This document shows, piece after piece, positions 1 through 8,130 of a stretch of 13,218 bases of DNA. The DNA is from Burkholderiales bacterium (lineage in GTDB: Bacteria; Pseudomonadota; Gammaproteobacteria; Burkholderiales; CAIKXV01): contig JACMMK010000314.1 of assembly GCA_014379045.1 (NCBI GenBank), forward strand, positions 1 through 13,218, read 5' to 3'. Numbering within the stretch: position 1 is the first letter of the stretch; each line of letters starts with the position of its first letter. The notes under the pieces are model-generated. The model saw nothing but the letters and a program-made list of their open reading frames with translations, was not told where the DNA came from and searched no databases. The position numbers were made by a program, and so were the translations under genes.

Positions 1-93
1 GCGTCGGGTCGGTCCGCAACCGTCGCGCCAGCGCCGGCGTCACGGCTGCCGGCCGGGCGGATCGATCCCACGCAGTCCGTCGCGCCGCGATGA
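1..93 (+). CDS. Possible C-terminal tail of an upstream gene (partial)
   Basis: Frame 1 is open from the window edge for 30 codons and ends in a TGA at 91-93 that overlaps the kinase ATG in an ATGA arrangement, the usual sign of translational coupling. The encoded tail is rich in Ala, Pro and Arg, like a disordered C-terminal linker, and has no recognisable domain. All three forward frames are open across these 90 bases because of the high GC content, so the reading is weak. The kinase frame itself is also open to the window edge, so this stretch could instead be an N-terminal extension of the kinase. Confidence 0.3.
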   Translation, partial: ASGRSATVAPAPASRLPAGRIDPTQSVAPR

Positions 94-2024
94 AACTGCC
101 GGAACATATCGGCAAGTATCGGATCGACGCTGCGATCGGACGCGGCGGCATGGGCATGGTCTATCGCGGTTTCGATATCGCGATCGAGCGGGCGGTGGCG
201 ATCAAGTCGATCAGCCGCACCGCGCTGCCGGTCGACGAGCAGTCGGGGACGCTCGACCGGTTCCGGCGCGAAGCGCAGGCCGCAGGCCGGCTGGTGCACC
301 CGAACATCGTCCAGGTGTTCGAGTACGGCGAAGACGGCGACTTGGCGTTCATCGCGATGGAACTGGTCGAAGGGCGGTCGCTGCACCAGGAACTCGCGTC
401 ACGGCGGCGCTTCAGCCTGCGCGAAATCGCCCGAATGATGAGCGAGTTGCTCGATGCACTCGCGCATTCGCACGCGCAGGGCGTCGTGCACCGCGACATC
501 AAGCCCGCGAACATCCTGCTCAATGCCGATGGCCGCGTGAAGATCAGCGACTTCGGGATCGCGCGTATCGAATCATCGAACCTGACCCAGAGCGGCCAGA
601 TGTTCGGCACGCCGTATTACATGGCCCCCGAACAGTTTCTGGGTCAGCACGCAGGCCCCGCCGCAGATCTGTATGCGAGCGGCGTGATCGCCTACGAGCT
701 GCTGACCAGCATTCGTCCGTACAGCGGTGGCACGCCCCAGATCATGCGCCAGGTGCTCGATCTCGAGACCCTGCCGATTGCCCCGTCGCGGCTGAACGCC
801 AACGTCTCGGCAACGCTGGACGATGCGGTGCTGACTGCACTGGCAAAGCAGATCGAAGAGCGCTTCGCGAGCGCCGTCGAATTTGCCACCGATTTCGCCC
901 AGGGCATCGTCGACAGTCTGGCGCTGACCGGCGACAGCGCGATCGGCACCGTACCCCCGTCTCCAGGCGATGGCTCGCTGCCGACCGGTGGCGGTGGACT
1001 GGCGGGCGCCGGACGCCGCCTCGCTGCAGCGCGACGTCAACACACCGTGCCGCCGAACTCGACGTTTCCGGGCGGGGTGCGCAGTGCGAACCGCAGCGTG
1101 TCGTCCGCGCACAAGCCCCGGCTGCTGGTGATCGACGACGAGGAACGCATCCTGAGCGCGTTGAAGTCGGTGTTCCGGCAGGACTATCACGTGTTCGCGA
1201 CCAGCGACTGCGAGCATGCGCTCACCTTCATCACCAAGTACCGGATGCATGCGATCGTCAGCGACCAGCGCATGCCGATGATGACGGGGGTTGATCTGTT
1301 GCGCCGGGCGAAGGAAATCGCGCCCGGTTCGCTGCGCATCCTGCTCACCGGTTATGCCGATCTTGCCGCCATCGTCGGCTCGATCAACGACGGCGAGATC
1401 TACCGGTTCGTCGCCAAGCCCTGGGACAACAACGAACTGCGCGCGATCGTGCGCGAGGCGGTCGCCGTGTCGATCGAGCTCGCGGACCTGAAAACACCCC
1501 CGGCGGCGGAACTGCGGCCCGATCGTGCGATCCTGGTCGTCGATGCGAATGCCGAGCTCTACCGCTCGACCCGGGAGCTGATGGCCGACGTGGGTCCGGT
1601 GCGCCAGGCCCCGAGTCCGGAGGCCGCACTCATGGAACTCGCGACGGCCGATGTCGGCGTGGTGTTGTTCGATCTGGACGCGGGGAACCCGCACGACAAC
1701 GCCAACCTGATCAAGACGTTGAAACAGGACTATCCGCAGCTGCTGACGATCGTGGTGACCCAGGCATCGGATTCGGATCTGATGATCGGCTTGATCAACG
1801 AGGCGCAGATCTTCCGCTTCATCAACAAGCCGGTGCCGATGAAGACGTTGCGCGGGCACCTGATCGCCGCGCTCGAACGCGCGCAGCAGTTCGAGGAACT
1901 GCCGCAACTGGTCAAGCGCCAGGCGCCGGAACTGTCGTCGGCGCCGCGGCTGGCGCTGCCGGGCAAGTGGCTGGACCGGATCCGTGAGTTGGGAGAGCGG
2001 TTGGGGCTGCGGCGGCGGAAGTAG
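90..2024 (+). CDS. Ser/Thr protein kinase fused to two response-regulator receiver domains
   Basis: Predicted soluble 644-residue signalling protein joining Hanks-type phosphorylation to two-component receivers. The kinase domain (about residues 8-275) has the glycine loop GRGGMG at 17-22, VAIK Lys39, a helix-C Glu61, HRD 134-136 followed by KPAN, DFG 154-156 and APE 179-181, so it should be catalytically active. A Pro/Gly/Ala-rich linker (about 280-340) leads to REC1 (about 344-465) with acidic pair Asp349-Asp350, phosphoacceptor Asp392 and Lys443. REC2 (about 480-600) keeps Asp528 and Lys580 but has only one acidic residue, Asp485, where REC1 has two, so its metal pocket may be weakened. 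There is no transmembrane segment, PASTA repeat or DNA-binding domain, and the basic C-terminal tail is unassigned. The ATG at 90 lacks a clear ribosome site and overlaps an upstream TGA, suggesting coupling. REC1 resembles receivers of the RpfG type. The partners are unknown. Confidence 0.93.
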   Translation: MKLPEHIGKYRIDAAIGRGGMGMVYRGFDIAIERAVAIKSISRTALPVDEQSGTLDRFRREAQAAGRLVHPNIVQVFEYGEDGDLAFIAMELVEGRSLHQELASRRRFSLREIARMMSELLDALAHSHAQGVVHRDIKPANILLNADGRVKISDFGIARIESSNLTQSGQMFGTPYYMAPEQFLGQHAGPAADLYASGVIAYELLTSIRPYSGGTPQIMRQVLDLETLPIAPSRLNANVSATLDDAVLTALAKQIEERFASAVEFATDFAQGIVDSLALTGDSAIGTVPPSPGDGSLPTGGGGLAGAGRRLAAARRQHTVPPNSTFPGGVRSANRSVSSAHKPRLLVIDDEERILSALKSVFRQDYHVFATSDCEHALTFITKYRMHAIVSDQRMPMMTGVDLLRRAKEIAPGSLRILLTGYADLAAIVGSINDGEIYRFVAKPWDNNELRAIVREAVAVSIELADLKTPPAAELRPDRAILVVDANAELYRSTRELMADVGPVRQAPSPEAALMELATADVGVVLFDLDAGNPHDNANLIKTLKQDYPQLLTIVVTQASDSDLMIGLINEAQIFRFINKPVPMKTLRGHLIAALERAQQFEELPQLVKRQAPELSSAPRLALPGKWLDRIRELGERLGLRRRK

Positions 2025-2039
2025 GTAACGGCAGTTTCA

Positions 2040-2061
2040 CGGCGCGCACGGACTCGCGCCG
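2040..2061. terminator. GC-rich hairpin between convergent genes
   Basis: Two perfect 7-base arms, CGGCGCG at 2040-2046 and CGCGCCG at 2055-2061, enclose an 8-base loop. The hairpin sits in the 39-bp gap between the convergent kinase and receptor stop codons, where a shared terminator is expected. There is no T-run on either side, so it is not a canonical intrinsic terminator. Such stems are frequent by chance at this GC content. Confidence 0.35.
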
Positions 2062-2063
2062 CG

Positions 2064-4253
2064 CTACAGGTCGAACTTCGCCGACAACTCAAATGTGCGC
2101 CTGGGAGCCAGCAGTACCTGGCTGGTGGCGCGCCCGATGAAGGTGGCGTACAGCTCGTCGGTAATGTTGCGAATGCGAAACGTCAACAACGCCGGCTTCA
2201 AGCGGTAAGACGCGGCCACGTCCGCAGTCGTGAAGCCGTTGATGCGAATCTGATTGGCATTGTCGGTGAACATGTGGCCGGTCCGGTTGACGCTGAGGAA
2301 GAATTCCAGCGGCAACTCCTTGAGCCGATAGCCGGCAAACAAGTTAGCAACGCGCTCAGGCACGTTCGGCGGAACGTTGCCGACCCGGGACACACCGCCC
2401 GCCTCGACCAGCGTGTCGAATTTCGCCTCCAGCGCGGCCAAGTTGCCAGACAGCGTGAGCTGACGTGTCGCGCGCCAGGCAGCGCTCAACTCGACGCCGC
2501 GCGAAGACTGCTGTCCGTTGTTGACCGTCACGGCCGCATTGTTCTGGTCGCGCGACAGAACGTCGGTCAGTTCGATCTGATATAGCGCTGCGGTCCATTC
2601 AAAGCGGCTCTCGTCGAAGCTTTGCTTGAAGCCGACTTCGTACTGCTTGCCGCGCGAGAGAGGGAATACAGAATTCGCTGCTGAAAGCAGGAACAGCGAA
2701 CTCACGGGAATCGTGGCATTGGTGTACTGCGCGTACAGGGTCGATTCGCTGGTCAGGTCATAAACTCCGCCCAGGCGCGTCGAGTTTGCGTTGTACGTCG
2801 TTCCGAATCGTGCGAACGAATTGAGGTTCAGGTCCTGAATACTGCGCTTCACATCGATGCGGTCGTGCCGCAGTCCGCCGACAAGAGTGAACGCATCGGT
2901 GAGCTTGATCGCGTCTTCAGTGAAGAACGAGGTGGTCTTCACATCGGACGTCACGTTGGTGCGGTTGCCGCCACCGGTCGACGTCAACGACGGGTCGTTA
3001 TTGAACAACCCCACCGCTGGATTGAACACCGACACCCGCAACGCGGCAGCTGTGGAAGCGGACCCGTCCGAGAAGCGCCGCACGCTGTTGAAGTCGGTCT
3101 TGCTCACTTCGCCGCCGATGTTGAAGCGGTTGCTGAAGCCGCCAAGCTTGCCCGTATAACTCGCGTCGAGCCGGTTGAACAGGTAGTTCTGGTCGTGCGT
3201 GATCAGGGTCTGGTCGCGCGTGATCATGTTCGGCGCGAAAAACACCGCGGTCTCGGCATTACGAAACAAGCGGTCCGCCTTGTTCACCGAAATCTCATTG
3301 CGCAGCGTCCACTCTGGCGTGATCCTGCCCGACAGTCTCGCCCGCAGCGAGTACGTCTCGGATTCGTTTTCGTCGTCGAGCACGTTGTAGTTGCTGCGCG
3401 CCAGTCGCTCGTCGATGACCCGGCCGTCCAGCGTGCTCACTACACCGGTGGGCTGAGTCGCAAAGCTCGCGGGTACTAGTGGTGTGCCCCAGTAAGCCCG
3501 GTTGTCATCGCGCAGGTAGTCGAACGCGAGATCGAGCTTGATCGACGAACCGAGATCGAAAGACAGGCCGCTGGTGAAGTGGTCGATCTTCTCGCCATTG
3601 CGATCGATCGTGCCGACGGTGGTGTCGTTGCGACTGTAGTCGATACGGTACGCGCCGGTTTCGCCCAATGCACCGCCCAGACCCACCGCGGCCCGGTACG
3701 AGCCGTAACTGCCCAACGAGAAAAGCGCTTCGCGGCTCGGATTGTCGCGGTCGGGTCGTTTGGTCACGAAGTTGACCACGCCGCCCACCGCACCTTCACC
3801 GTAGAGCACCGAAGCCGGACCCCTGAGGACCTCGATCCGTTCATAGTTCCAGGTATCCTGGACCCGGTTCGTGATGCCGGCGCCCGACGAACGCGTGCCG
3901 TCGTACAGGTACATCAGATTCGTGAAACCGCGGCTCGACAGCGTCGTCGGCGACGCCGGCGTCCCCCCGCCCGACAACCCGGCCGCGCCGCGCAGCGCTT
4001 CGCTGAACGTGCGCGCGCCCCGCTGCTGAATCACTTCCTGCGAAATGATCTCGACTGATGCCGGTGTCTCTCGCAGCGTGAGTCCCAGCCGCGACGCCGT
4101 GCTGCTGGGTGCCTCCAGGCGCAACGAATCCGTATCGCGCACGCCCTGAACTTCGACCGGACGCAACTGCGTTTCCTGGACGGGCTGCGCCAGGGCACCG
4201 TGCAACGTAGCGGCGGTTGCAACCGCCACCGCGGCGCGCGCTTTGATCTTCAT
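2064..4253 (-). CDS. TonB-dependent outer-membrane receptor, siderophore-receptor type
   Basis: Outer-membrane 22-stranded barrel receptor that imports a ligand using TonB energy. The 729-residue protein starts at the ATG at 4253, chosen because GGAG lies 6 bases upstream; a longer TTG start (4268) is less likely. A signal peptide (residues 1-22, ending ALA before Gln23) is followed by a TonB-box-like stretch (LRPVEVQG, about 30-37). The plug domain has the family hallmarks RETPASVEIIS, SSRGF and IEVLRGPASVLYGEGAVGGVVNF (given here in part), then a barrel ending LSAKFDL. There is no N-terminal STN signalling domain, so direct control of an anti-sigma factor is unlikely. It is the last gene of the ABC operon, 33 bp after the second permease. 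The class is FhuA/FpvA-like by motif; the ligand is not known, and neighbouring genes do not include siderophore synthesis or a binding protein. Confidence 0.93.
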   Translation of the reverse strand: MKIKARAAVAVATAATLHGALAQPVQETQLRPVEVQGVRDTDSLRLEAPSSTASRLGLTLRETPASVEIISQEVIQQRGARTFSEALRGAAGLSGGGTPASPTTLSSRGFTNLMYLYDGTRSSGAGITNRVQDTWNYERIEVLRGPASVLYGEGAVGGVVNFVTKRPDRDNPSREALFSLGSYGSYRAAVGLGGALGETGAYRIDYSRNDTTVGTIDRNGEKIDHFTSGLSFDLGSSIKLDLAFDYLRDDNRAYWGTPLVPASFATQPTGVVSTLDGRVIDERLARSNYNVLDDENESETYSLRARLSGRITPEWTLRNEISVNKADRLFRNAETAVFFAPNMITRDQTLITHDQNYLFNRLDASYTGKLGGFSNRFNIGGEVSKTDFNSVRRFSDGSASTAAALRVSVFNPAVGLFNNDPSLTSTGGGNRTNVTSDVKTTSFFTEDAIKLTDAFTLVGGLRHDRIDVKRSIQDLNLNSFARFGTTYNANSTRLGGVYDLTSESTLYAQYTNATIPVSSLFLLSAANSVFPLSRGKQYEVGFKQSFDESRFEWTAALYQIELTDVLSRDQNNAAVTVNNGQQSSRGVELSAAWRATRQLTLSGNLAALEAKFDTLVEAGGVSRVGNVPPNVPERVANLFAGYRLKELPLEFFLSVNRTGHMFTDNANQIRINGFTTADVAASYRLKPALLTFRIRNITDELYATFIGRATSQVLLAPRRTFELSAKFDL

Positions 4254-4286
4254 GTTGATCTCCGTCAAGAACAGAATGGCGCGAAA

Positions 4287-5747
4287 CTAGACGACCGGAT
4301 AACTGCGCAGGCGCCACGCCGCGATTCCAAGCAGAAGCAGCGACGGCATCACCAGCTTCAGCAGCGCCGGAAAGGCCTGGCGGTCGATCAGACGCGCGTC
4401 TTCCTCGGTCCATACGAAGCGCGGGATGCGGGGAAAATCCGCTTCGGTGATGGCAATGCCGCCATCGATGCGCGGAAAGAAGAACTTCTTCCACGCCTGG
4501 TGATGGCCGTCCATCAAGTCGTGGAAATGCGCGTAACGCCGCGCGCCGGTACCCGCCAGCGCGGTCATACCCTCGTAAGCGACCGCTGCGGGAGACAGGA
4601 GGCTGTAGCGGGCAACGAGCTGCTGCTGGCGCGCATGCTGTGCGTCGAAGCGATCCAGATCGGGTTGTATCTCCTCGTCGATCTGTTTCTGGATCGAGTA
4701 GCTGGCAAGCGCGCGTCCGCTCATCTCGATCTTCCCGTCCTTGGGCAGCAACACTTCGGGCTTGCCGATGTGACGATAGTCGGCGCTGAGCAGCTTGCTG
4801 TACCGGTTCATCGCCTCGATGGTGACCATGCGGGTACGCGTGGCAAGCTCGGTTCGCGAGGGTGCCGGGCTGGCCGCCGTGACGCCAAGGTTCAGAAGCA
4901 CCGGTGCGATCAACACCAGCACCACCCAACTGATGACAAGCAGCATCGCGTTACTGGCAGAAGATCTGCCGAACGCGTTCACCGCGACCACGAGGGCGAA
5001 CCAGAACAGCGCGTAGGCGCCGACGAGCAGTGACCACCACAGTGTGCTCGTCCCGGCACCGGCAGACTCCGGACGTGCCAGGAGCAGTACGCCCAAAGGC
5101 ACCAGTACCGCGAGGCCGAGCAGCACGCCCGCGCGCACTGCAACCTTGCCGAGCACCAGCGTGCGCAGCGCGAGCGGCTGCGAGAGCAACAGTTTCAACG
5201 TGCCGCTTTCGCGCTCGACCGAAAGAAGGTTGTAGCTGAGCGCGAAGATCAGAAGCGGCAACAGGTAGACGATGACGAACGCCAGATCGAAGTGGCCGCT
5301 GAGCAGGTGCCAGGGGTTCTCGATGTCGTTGGCGTGAATGAAATGAATCTTGCTTTGGTAGGTGACCTTGAACTGGCCGGGGAACAGGTCGGTCTGCCCC
5401 AATGCGACCGGCGCCAACGGCGCGCTCGGCATCAGCGCATGATGCGCGCCGAATCCGCCGCCCATGCGCGCGGGGTCGGCGGGGTTCTGAAATGGCGAGG
5501 GCACTTCCCTGCCAGCCATGATTCGTCCCAGCTGAGACAGCTGGTCTGCGCGTGTACGCGCGTCATCGGTCGTGATCGCCGCCTGTGCGCGGTCGCGCAA
5601 CGTCGTCTGGTGAACACCGTTGTACAGCGCGTACCCGATCAACAGCAGAAACAGTGCGCTCACCAGCCAGAGGCTGCGCTCGGCGAGCAGAAGTCGCATC
5701 TCCTGGCGCATCACGAGACCCAGGCGAGAAGAGGGCAACGCGTTCAC
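4287..5747 (-). CDS. ABC-2 type transporter permease, DUF3526 family (permease 1)
   Basis: Inner-membrane subunit of an exporter-type ABC transporter, 486 residues. One transmembrane helix near residues 27-45 is followed by a large periplasmic loop, a block of about four helices (roughly 155-290), a second large periplasmic loop and a final helix near 463-480. This is the layout of DUF3526 permeases related to NosY. The coupling-helix motif ERESGTLKLLLS follows the second helix. The second loop holds a His-rich segment, RYAHFHDLMDGHHQAW, then FFFPR. The start is taken as GTG 5747, 10 bases after the stop of permease 2, with GAGAAG as a weak ribosome site; ATG 5711 is an alternative. A damaged homologue of the C-terminal end lies at 10280-10537. 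The transported molecule is unknown. Confidence 0.87.
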   Translation of the reverse strand: MNALPSSRLGLVMRQEMRLLLAERSLWLVSALFLLLIGYALYNGVHQTTLRDRAQAAITTDDARTRADQLSQLGRIMAGREVPSPFQNPADPARMGGGFGAHHALMPSAPLAPVALGQTDLFPGQFKVTYQSKIHFIHANDIENPWHLLSGHFDLAFVIVYLLPLLIFALSYNLLSVERESGTLKLLLSQPLALRTLVLGKVAVRAGVLLGLAVLVPLGVLLLARPESAGAGTSTLWWSLLVGAYALFWFALVVAVNAFGRSSASNAMLLVISWVVLVLIAPVLLNLGVTAASPAPSRTELATRTRMVTIEAMNRYSKLLSADYRHIGKPEVLLPKDGKIEMSGRALASYSIQKQIDEEIQPDLDRFDAQHARQQQLVARYSLLSPAAVAYEGMTALAGTGARRYAHFHDLMDGHHQAWKKFFFPRIDGGIAITEADFPRIPRFVWTEEDARLIDRQAFPALLKLVMPSLLLLGIAAWRLRSYPVV

Positions 5748-5757
5748 GAGGCGCTTC

Positions 5758-7155
5758 TCACAACGCGCGCTGGCGAACTACGGCCGCATACGCGAATGCG
5801 AGCGTCAGCAGGAGACTGCCGCCGAGGATGGAAAGGCTCATCAGACTGCGTCGCAGCGCCCAGATCGCCGCAGGCGGGTGATAGTCGAACGGCTTCACCT
5901 GGGACCACAATTCGGGCCCCGCCTGATACGCGAAATGCTGATTGCCAAGCGGGTCGGCGTTGGCCACCAGGTCACGGCTCATGATGTCCTGGATGGTGCG
6001 GCGGTGCGTCTCCGCTGCGGTCGTGAAGTCGCGGTGGTGAACGAAGTCGGTACCGGCCATGCCCATCGAGAACGCACGCACGGCCAACACCGGGAGTACG
6101 AGCCCGCTCCAAGCCTGCAGCGCCTGCTGTCGCTCGTAGGTGTCCCAGAGCTGCCCGTACAGGCGGTCGTACACGGCATAGCCGGTCTGGTCATCGAGCT
6201 GCAACGCATAGCCCCATTTGTTCAAAGGCACATCGCGGCCCCAGCGCTCTGTCGTACCGAAGGCCATCTGCCAGGCCCGGTCCGCTTCCGACTTGAGCCC
6301 GGCGCTCAGCGCCTTGCTGAACTCGAGTTTCGTCGGGCTCGGGTGCCAGTGACGGGAGAGTTCGGACATCACGCGCGGGGCAATCACAGCATTGCCGATC
6401 CACAGGGCCAGAAGAACCGTCAGCGCAACGCGCGAAGTCGAAGAAGCCGCCGATACACCCAGCGCCAGAAAAATGAAGATGGCCAGATACAGCGCATAAC
6501 CCAGCGCGAGCGCGGCAAAGCGCTGTAGCGCGTCGAGCCCTTCCCCCGCATCGGCGCCCAGCGTGACGACCACTGCTGCGGCAAGCGCCGCCGGCGTCAA
6601 CAGCGCCGCCAGGCTGGCCGCGAGCGCAAGTGCCTTGCCCCACAGCAATTGCAGCGGCGACACTCCCAGACTGAGGGTCTGCCGCAGGATGCCGTTCTCG
6701 CGCTCGGCCGCGAAGGCGTTGAAGCCCAACACGATCACCAGCAACGGCCCCAGAACCTGCATGATCCAGCCGACCGACAAGTCGCCGAAGCGCTGCAGAC
6801 CCGTCGCATCCTGCGCGGGACGGAACTTCACCTCGCTCTGCCGGTGCGCCTGCAACCAGAGCGTGCCGCCGATATACGGAGTGATGCCGGGGTCGACGAT
6901 CGCCAGCGCGGCTTCCGGCTTGAAGGCATGCATGCCCTGATGCGCGGCGTCGTGCGGATGTCGCTGATCCTGCGACAGCCAATCCTTGTAGTCCAGTGCC
7001 TGTGCCGCTTTCTGCTCGGCACGCACCTCGCTCTGACGCCCGTATCCAACCGCCAGCGCAATGAACAGCAGCACCAGCACGACGCTGCCGGCCCAGTACA
7101 GCCGACCATCACGGCCGCGCTCGAGAAGATCCTTCCTCGCGATCAGCGCAATCAT
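5758..7155 (-). CDS. ABC-2 type transporter permease, DUF3526 family (permease 2)
   Basis: Second inner-membrane subunit, 465 residues, presumably pairing with permease 1 around the ATPase. It shows the same 1+4+1 helix layout: helix 1 near 20-40, a helical block from about 190 to 330, and a last helix near 435-458. The coupling motif is ERENGILRQTLS. The DUF3526 hallmark AGTDFVHHRDFTTAAETHRR lies in the second periplasmic loop and carries three His. The start is ATG 7155, because AGGGA sits about 6 bases upstream and the ATPase stop codon (7158-7160) ends 2 bases before it; the TTG two codons earlier is rejected. This spacing implies translational coupling to the ATPase. Two different permease genes suggest a heterodimeric membrane domain. 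Confidence 0.87.
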   Translation of the reverse strand: MIALIARKDLLERGRDGRLYWAGSVVLVLLFIALAVGYGRQSEVRAEQKAAQALDYKDWLSQDQRHPHDAAHQGMHAFKPEAALAIVDPGITPYIGGTLWLQAHRQSEVKFRPAQDATGLQRFGDLSVGWIMQVLGPLLVIVLGFNAFAAERENGILRQTLSLGVSPLQLLWGKALALAASLAALLTPAALAAAVVVTLGADAGEGLDALQRFAALALGYALYLAIFIFLALGVSAASSTSRVALTVLLALWIGNAVIAPRVMSELSRHWHPSPTKLEFSKALSAGLKSEADRAWQMAFGTTERWGRDVPLNKWGYALQLDDQTGYAVYDRLYGQLWDTYERQQALQAWSGLVLPVLAVRAFSMGMAGTDFVHHRDFTTAAETHRRTIQDIMSRDLVANADPLGNQHFAYQAGPELWSQVKPFDYHPPAAIWALRRSLMSLSILGGSLLLTLAFAYAAVVRQRAL

Positions 7156-7157
7156 GC

Positions 7158-7862
7158 TCAATCCCTCATGTGCTGCAGGTAGAGCGCCTGAAGATCTGTC
7201 TGACCGATCTGCGCGCTGTCGAGGCTCTCCACGAGCCGGCCCTTTTTCATGATCCCGATGCGGGTCGCGGTCTGCTTCGCATGGAACAGGTCATGGGTCG
7301 TAGTCAGCACCGCCACGCCACCTTCGCTGGCCCGCTTGAGCAGGCTCGAGAACTCGCTCGCTGCTTGTGGGTCAAGACCCGAGGTAGGTTCATCGAGCAG
7401 GTATGCCTTCGCCTGCTTCGCGAGCGCCACGGCAATCCAGATCTTCTGCCGCATTCCCTTGGAGTAAGCCGACACGCGTTTGTGGGCCGCACCGGCGTCG
7501 AGGCTCACCTCATCCATCAGTTGCAGCAGTCGTTCGCGTGGCAGGCGTTTGCCCAGCGCCAACGACGAGAAGTAGTCCAGGTTTTCCAGCCCCGAGAGGA
7601 CGCCGTAGAGCATCACCTGCTCGGGGATGTAGGCGACGTGCTGCTTGGTCGCGACCGGATCGCGCGTGACATCGATTCCGTCGATCTGCACTTCGCCCGC
7701 GCTGGGCGCAATGAAGTTGAGGAATAGGTTGATCGTCGTCGTCTTGCCGGCCCCGTTGGCGCCCAGCAGGCAATAGATCTCGCCGGGTCGGATATCGAGA
7801 TCCAGCCGGTCGAGCGCGGTCTGCGCGCCGAAGGTCTTGGTCAAGCCTATGGCTCGAAGCAT
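7158..7862 (-). CDS. ABC transporter ATP-binding protein (ABC-2/NosF-like)
   Basis: Cytoplasmic ATPase, 234 residues, that powers the DUF3526 permease pair. Walker A is GANGAGKT at 34-41, the Q-loop lies around YIPEQ (about 78-82), the signature is YSKGMRQK (about 133-140) in place of classic LSGGQ, Walker B is YLLDEPTSGLDP (about 154-165), and the switch His is in TTTHD near 189. YSKGMRQ is typical of CcmA/NosF/ABC-2 exporter-type ATPases rather than metal-chelate importers. The start is ATG 7862, where GGAG sits 8 bases upstream and the protein begins at the usual point of the fold; the open frame reaching back to 7943 has no matching support. It is the first gene of the operon ATPase-permease 2-permease 1-receptor. 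Confidence 0.94.
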   Translation of the reverse strand: MLRAIGLTKTFGAQTALDRLDLDIRPGEIYCLLGANGAGKTTTINLFLNFIAPSAGEVQIDGIDVTRDPVATKQHVAYIPEQVMLYGVLSGLENLDYFSSLALGKRLPRERLLQLMDEVSLDAGAAHKRVSAYSKGMRQKIWIAVALAKQAKAYLLDEPTSGLDPQAASEFSSLLKRASEGGVAVLTTTHDLFHAKQTATRIGIMKKGRLVESLDSAQIGQTDLQALYLQHMRD

Positions 7863-7975
7863 CGAGGTGACTCCGTGATCCACAGGTCGCAAAGCGACGC
7901 GGTGTCGTACGAGGTGATTGAGTCCAGCGCGCACGCGGCGCATCGCGCGGCGAACTATCGCTACAACACATGTCT

Positions 7976-8004
7976 ACTATACGAATCTTGCAACACTGTT
8001 GCAA
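7976..8004 (-). promoter_or_regulatory. Predicted sigma70-type promoter for the ABC-receptor operon
   Basis: On the minus strand a -35 box TTGCAA (8004-7999) and a -10 box TATAGT (7981-7976) are separated by exactly 17 bases. Each matches the consensus at four of six positions. Transcription would begin near 7969, leaving a leader of about 105 bases before the ATPase ATG at 7862. The palindrome at 7987-8005 covers the -35 box and most of the spacer. Confidence 0.6.
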
Positions 8005-8005
8005 G
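7987..8005. promoter_or_regulatory. Perfect 19-bp palindromic operator
   Basis: CTTGCAACA, one central C, then TGTTGCAAG: two perfect 9-base arms. It lies inside the predicted ABC promoter, where a bound dimeric repressor would block RNA polymerase. The size and symmetry fit a helix-turn-helix dimer (for example TetR, MarR or ArsR type), but the regulator is not in the window. It does not resemble a Fur box. It is too short in its loop to act as a transcript hairpin. Confidence 0.65.
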
Positions 8006-8121
8006 TAGAATCGGGAAAACGCGGAAACGATGAAGATCTCGTGACGTTCCTATCCGCTCGATACGCAAAGCCCGCTGGTTCAATTGCCTGGCAGGAGCGC
8101 CGTTGTCGATCAAACCTGAGC

Positions 8122-8130
8122 CTTGCAACA
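8122..8130 (+). promoter_or_regulatory. Isolated exact half-site of the operator
   Basis: CTTGCAACA recurs exactly 135 bases from the left arm of the palindrome, on the tonB side of the gap. A partner arm is not visible next to it. It could be a secondary contact site allowing joint control of both operons, or coincidence. Confidence 0.25.

Noticed and set aside
573..1907. Long open frame of 444 codons on the minus strand opposite the kinase
   Set aside because: It is the antisense shadow of a gene with clear kinase and receiver motifs. It is basic, lacks any domain, and reflects GC-rich third positions.
3841..4929. Minus-strand open frame of 362 codons spanning the receptor/permease 1 boundary
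   Set aside because: It overlaps two well-supported genes in another frame, is rich in Arg/Gly/Ala, and crosses a genuine gene junction.
7987..8005. Palindrome considered as a transcript terminator
   Set aside because: The one-base centre cannot form a loop, there is no T-run, and its place inside a promoter fits an operator better.
8006..8011. TAGAAT as the -10 box of a tonB promoter with TTGCAA at 7988-7993
   Set aside because: The spacer would be only 12 bases, too short for sigma70.
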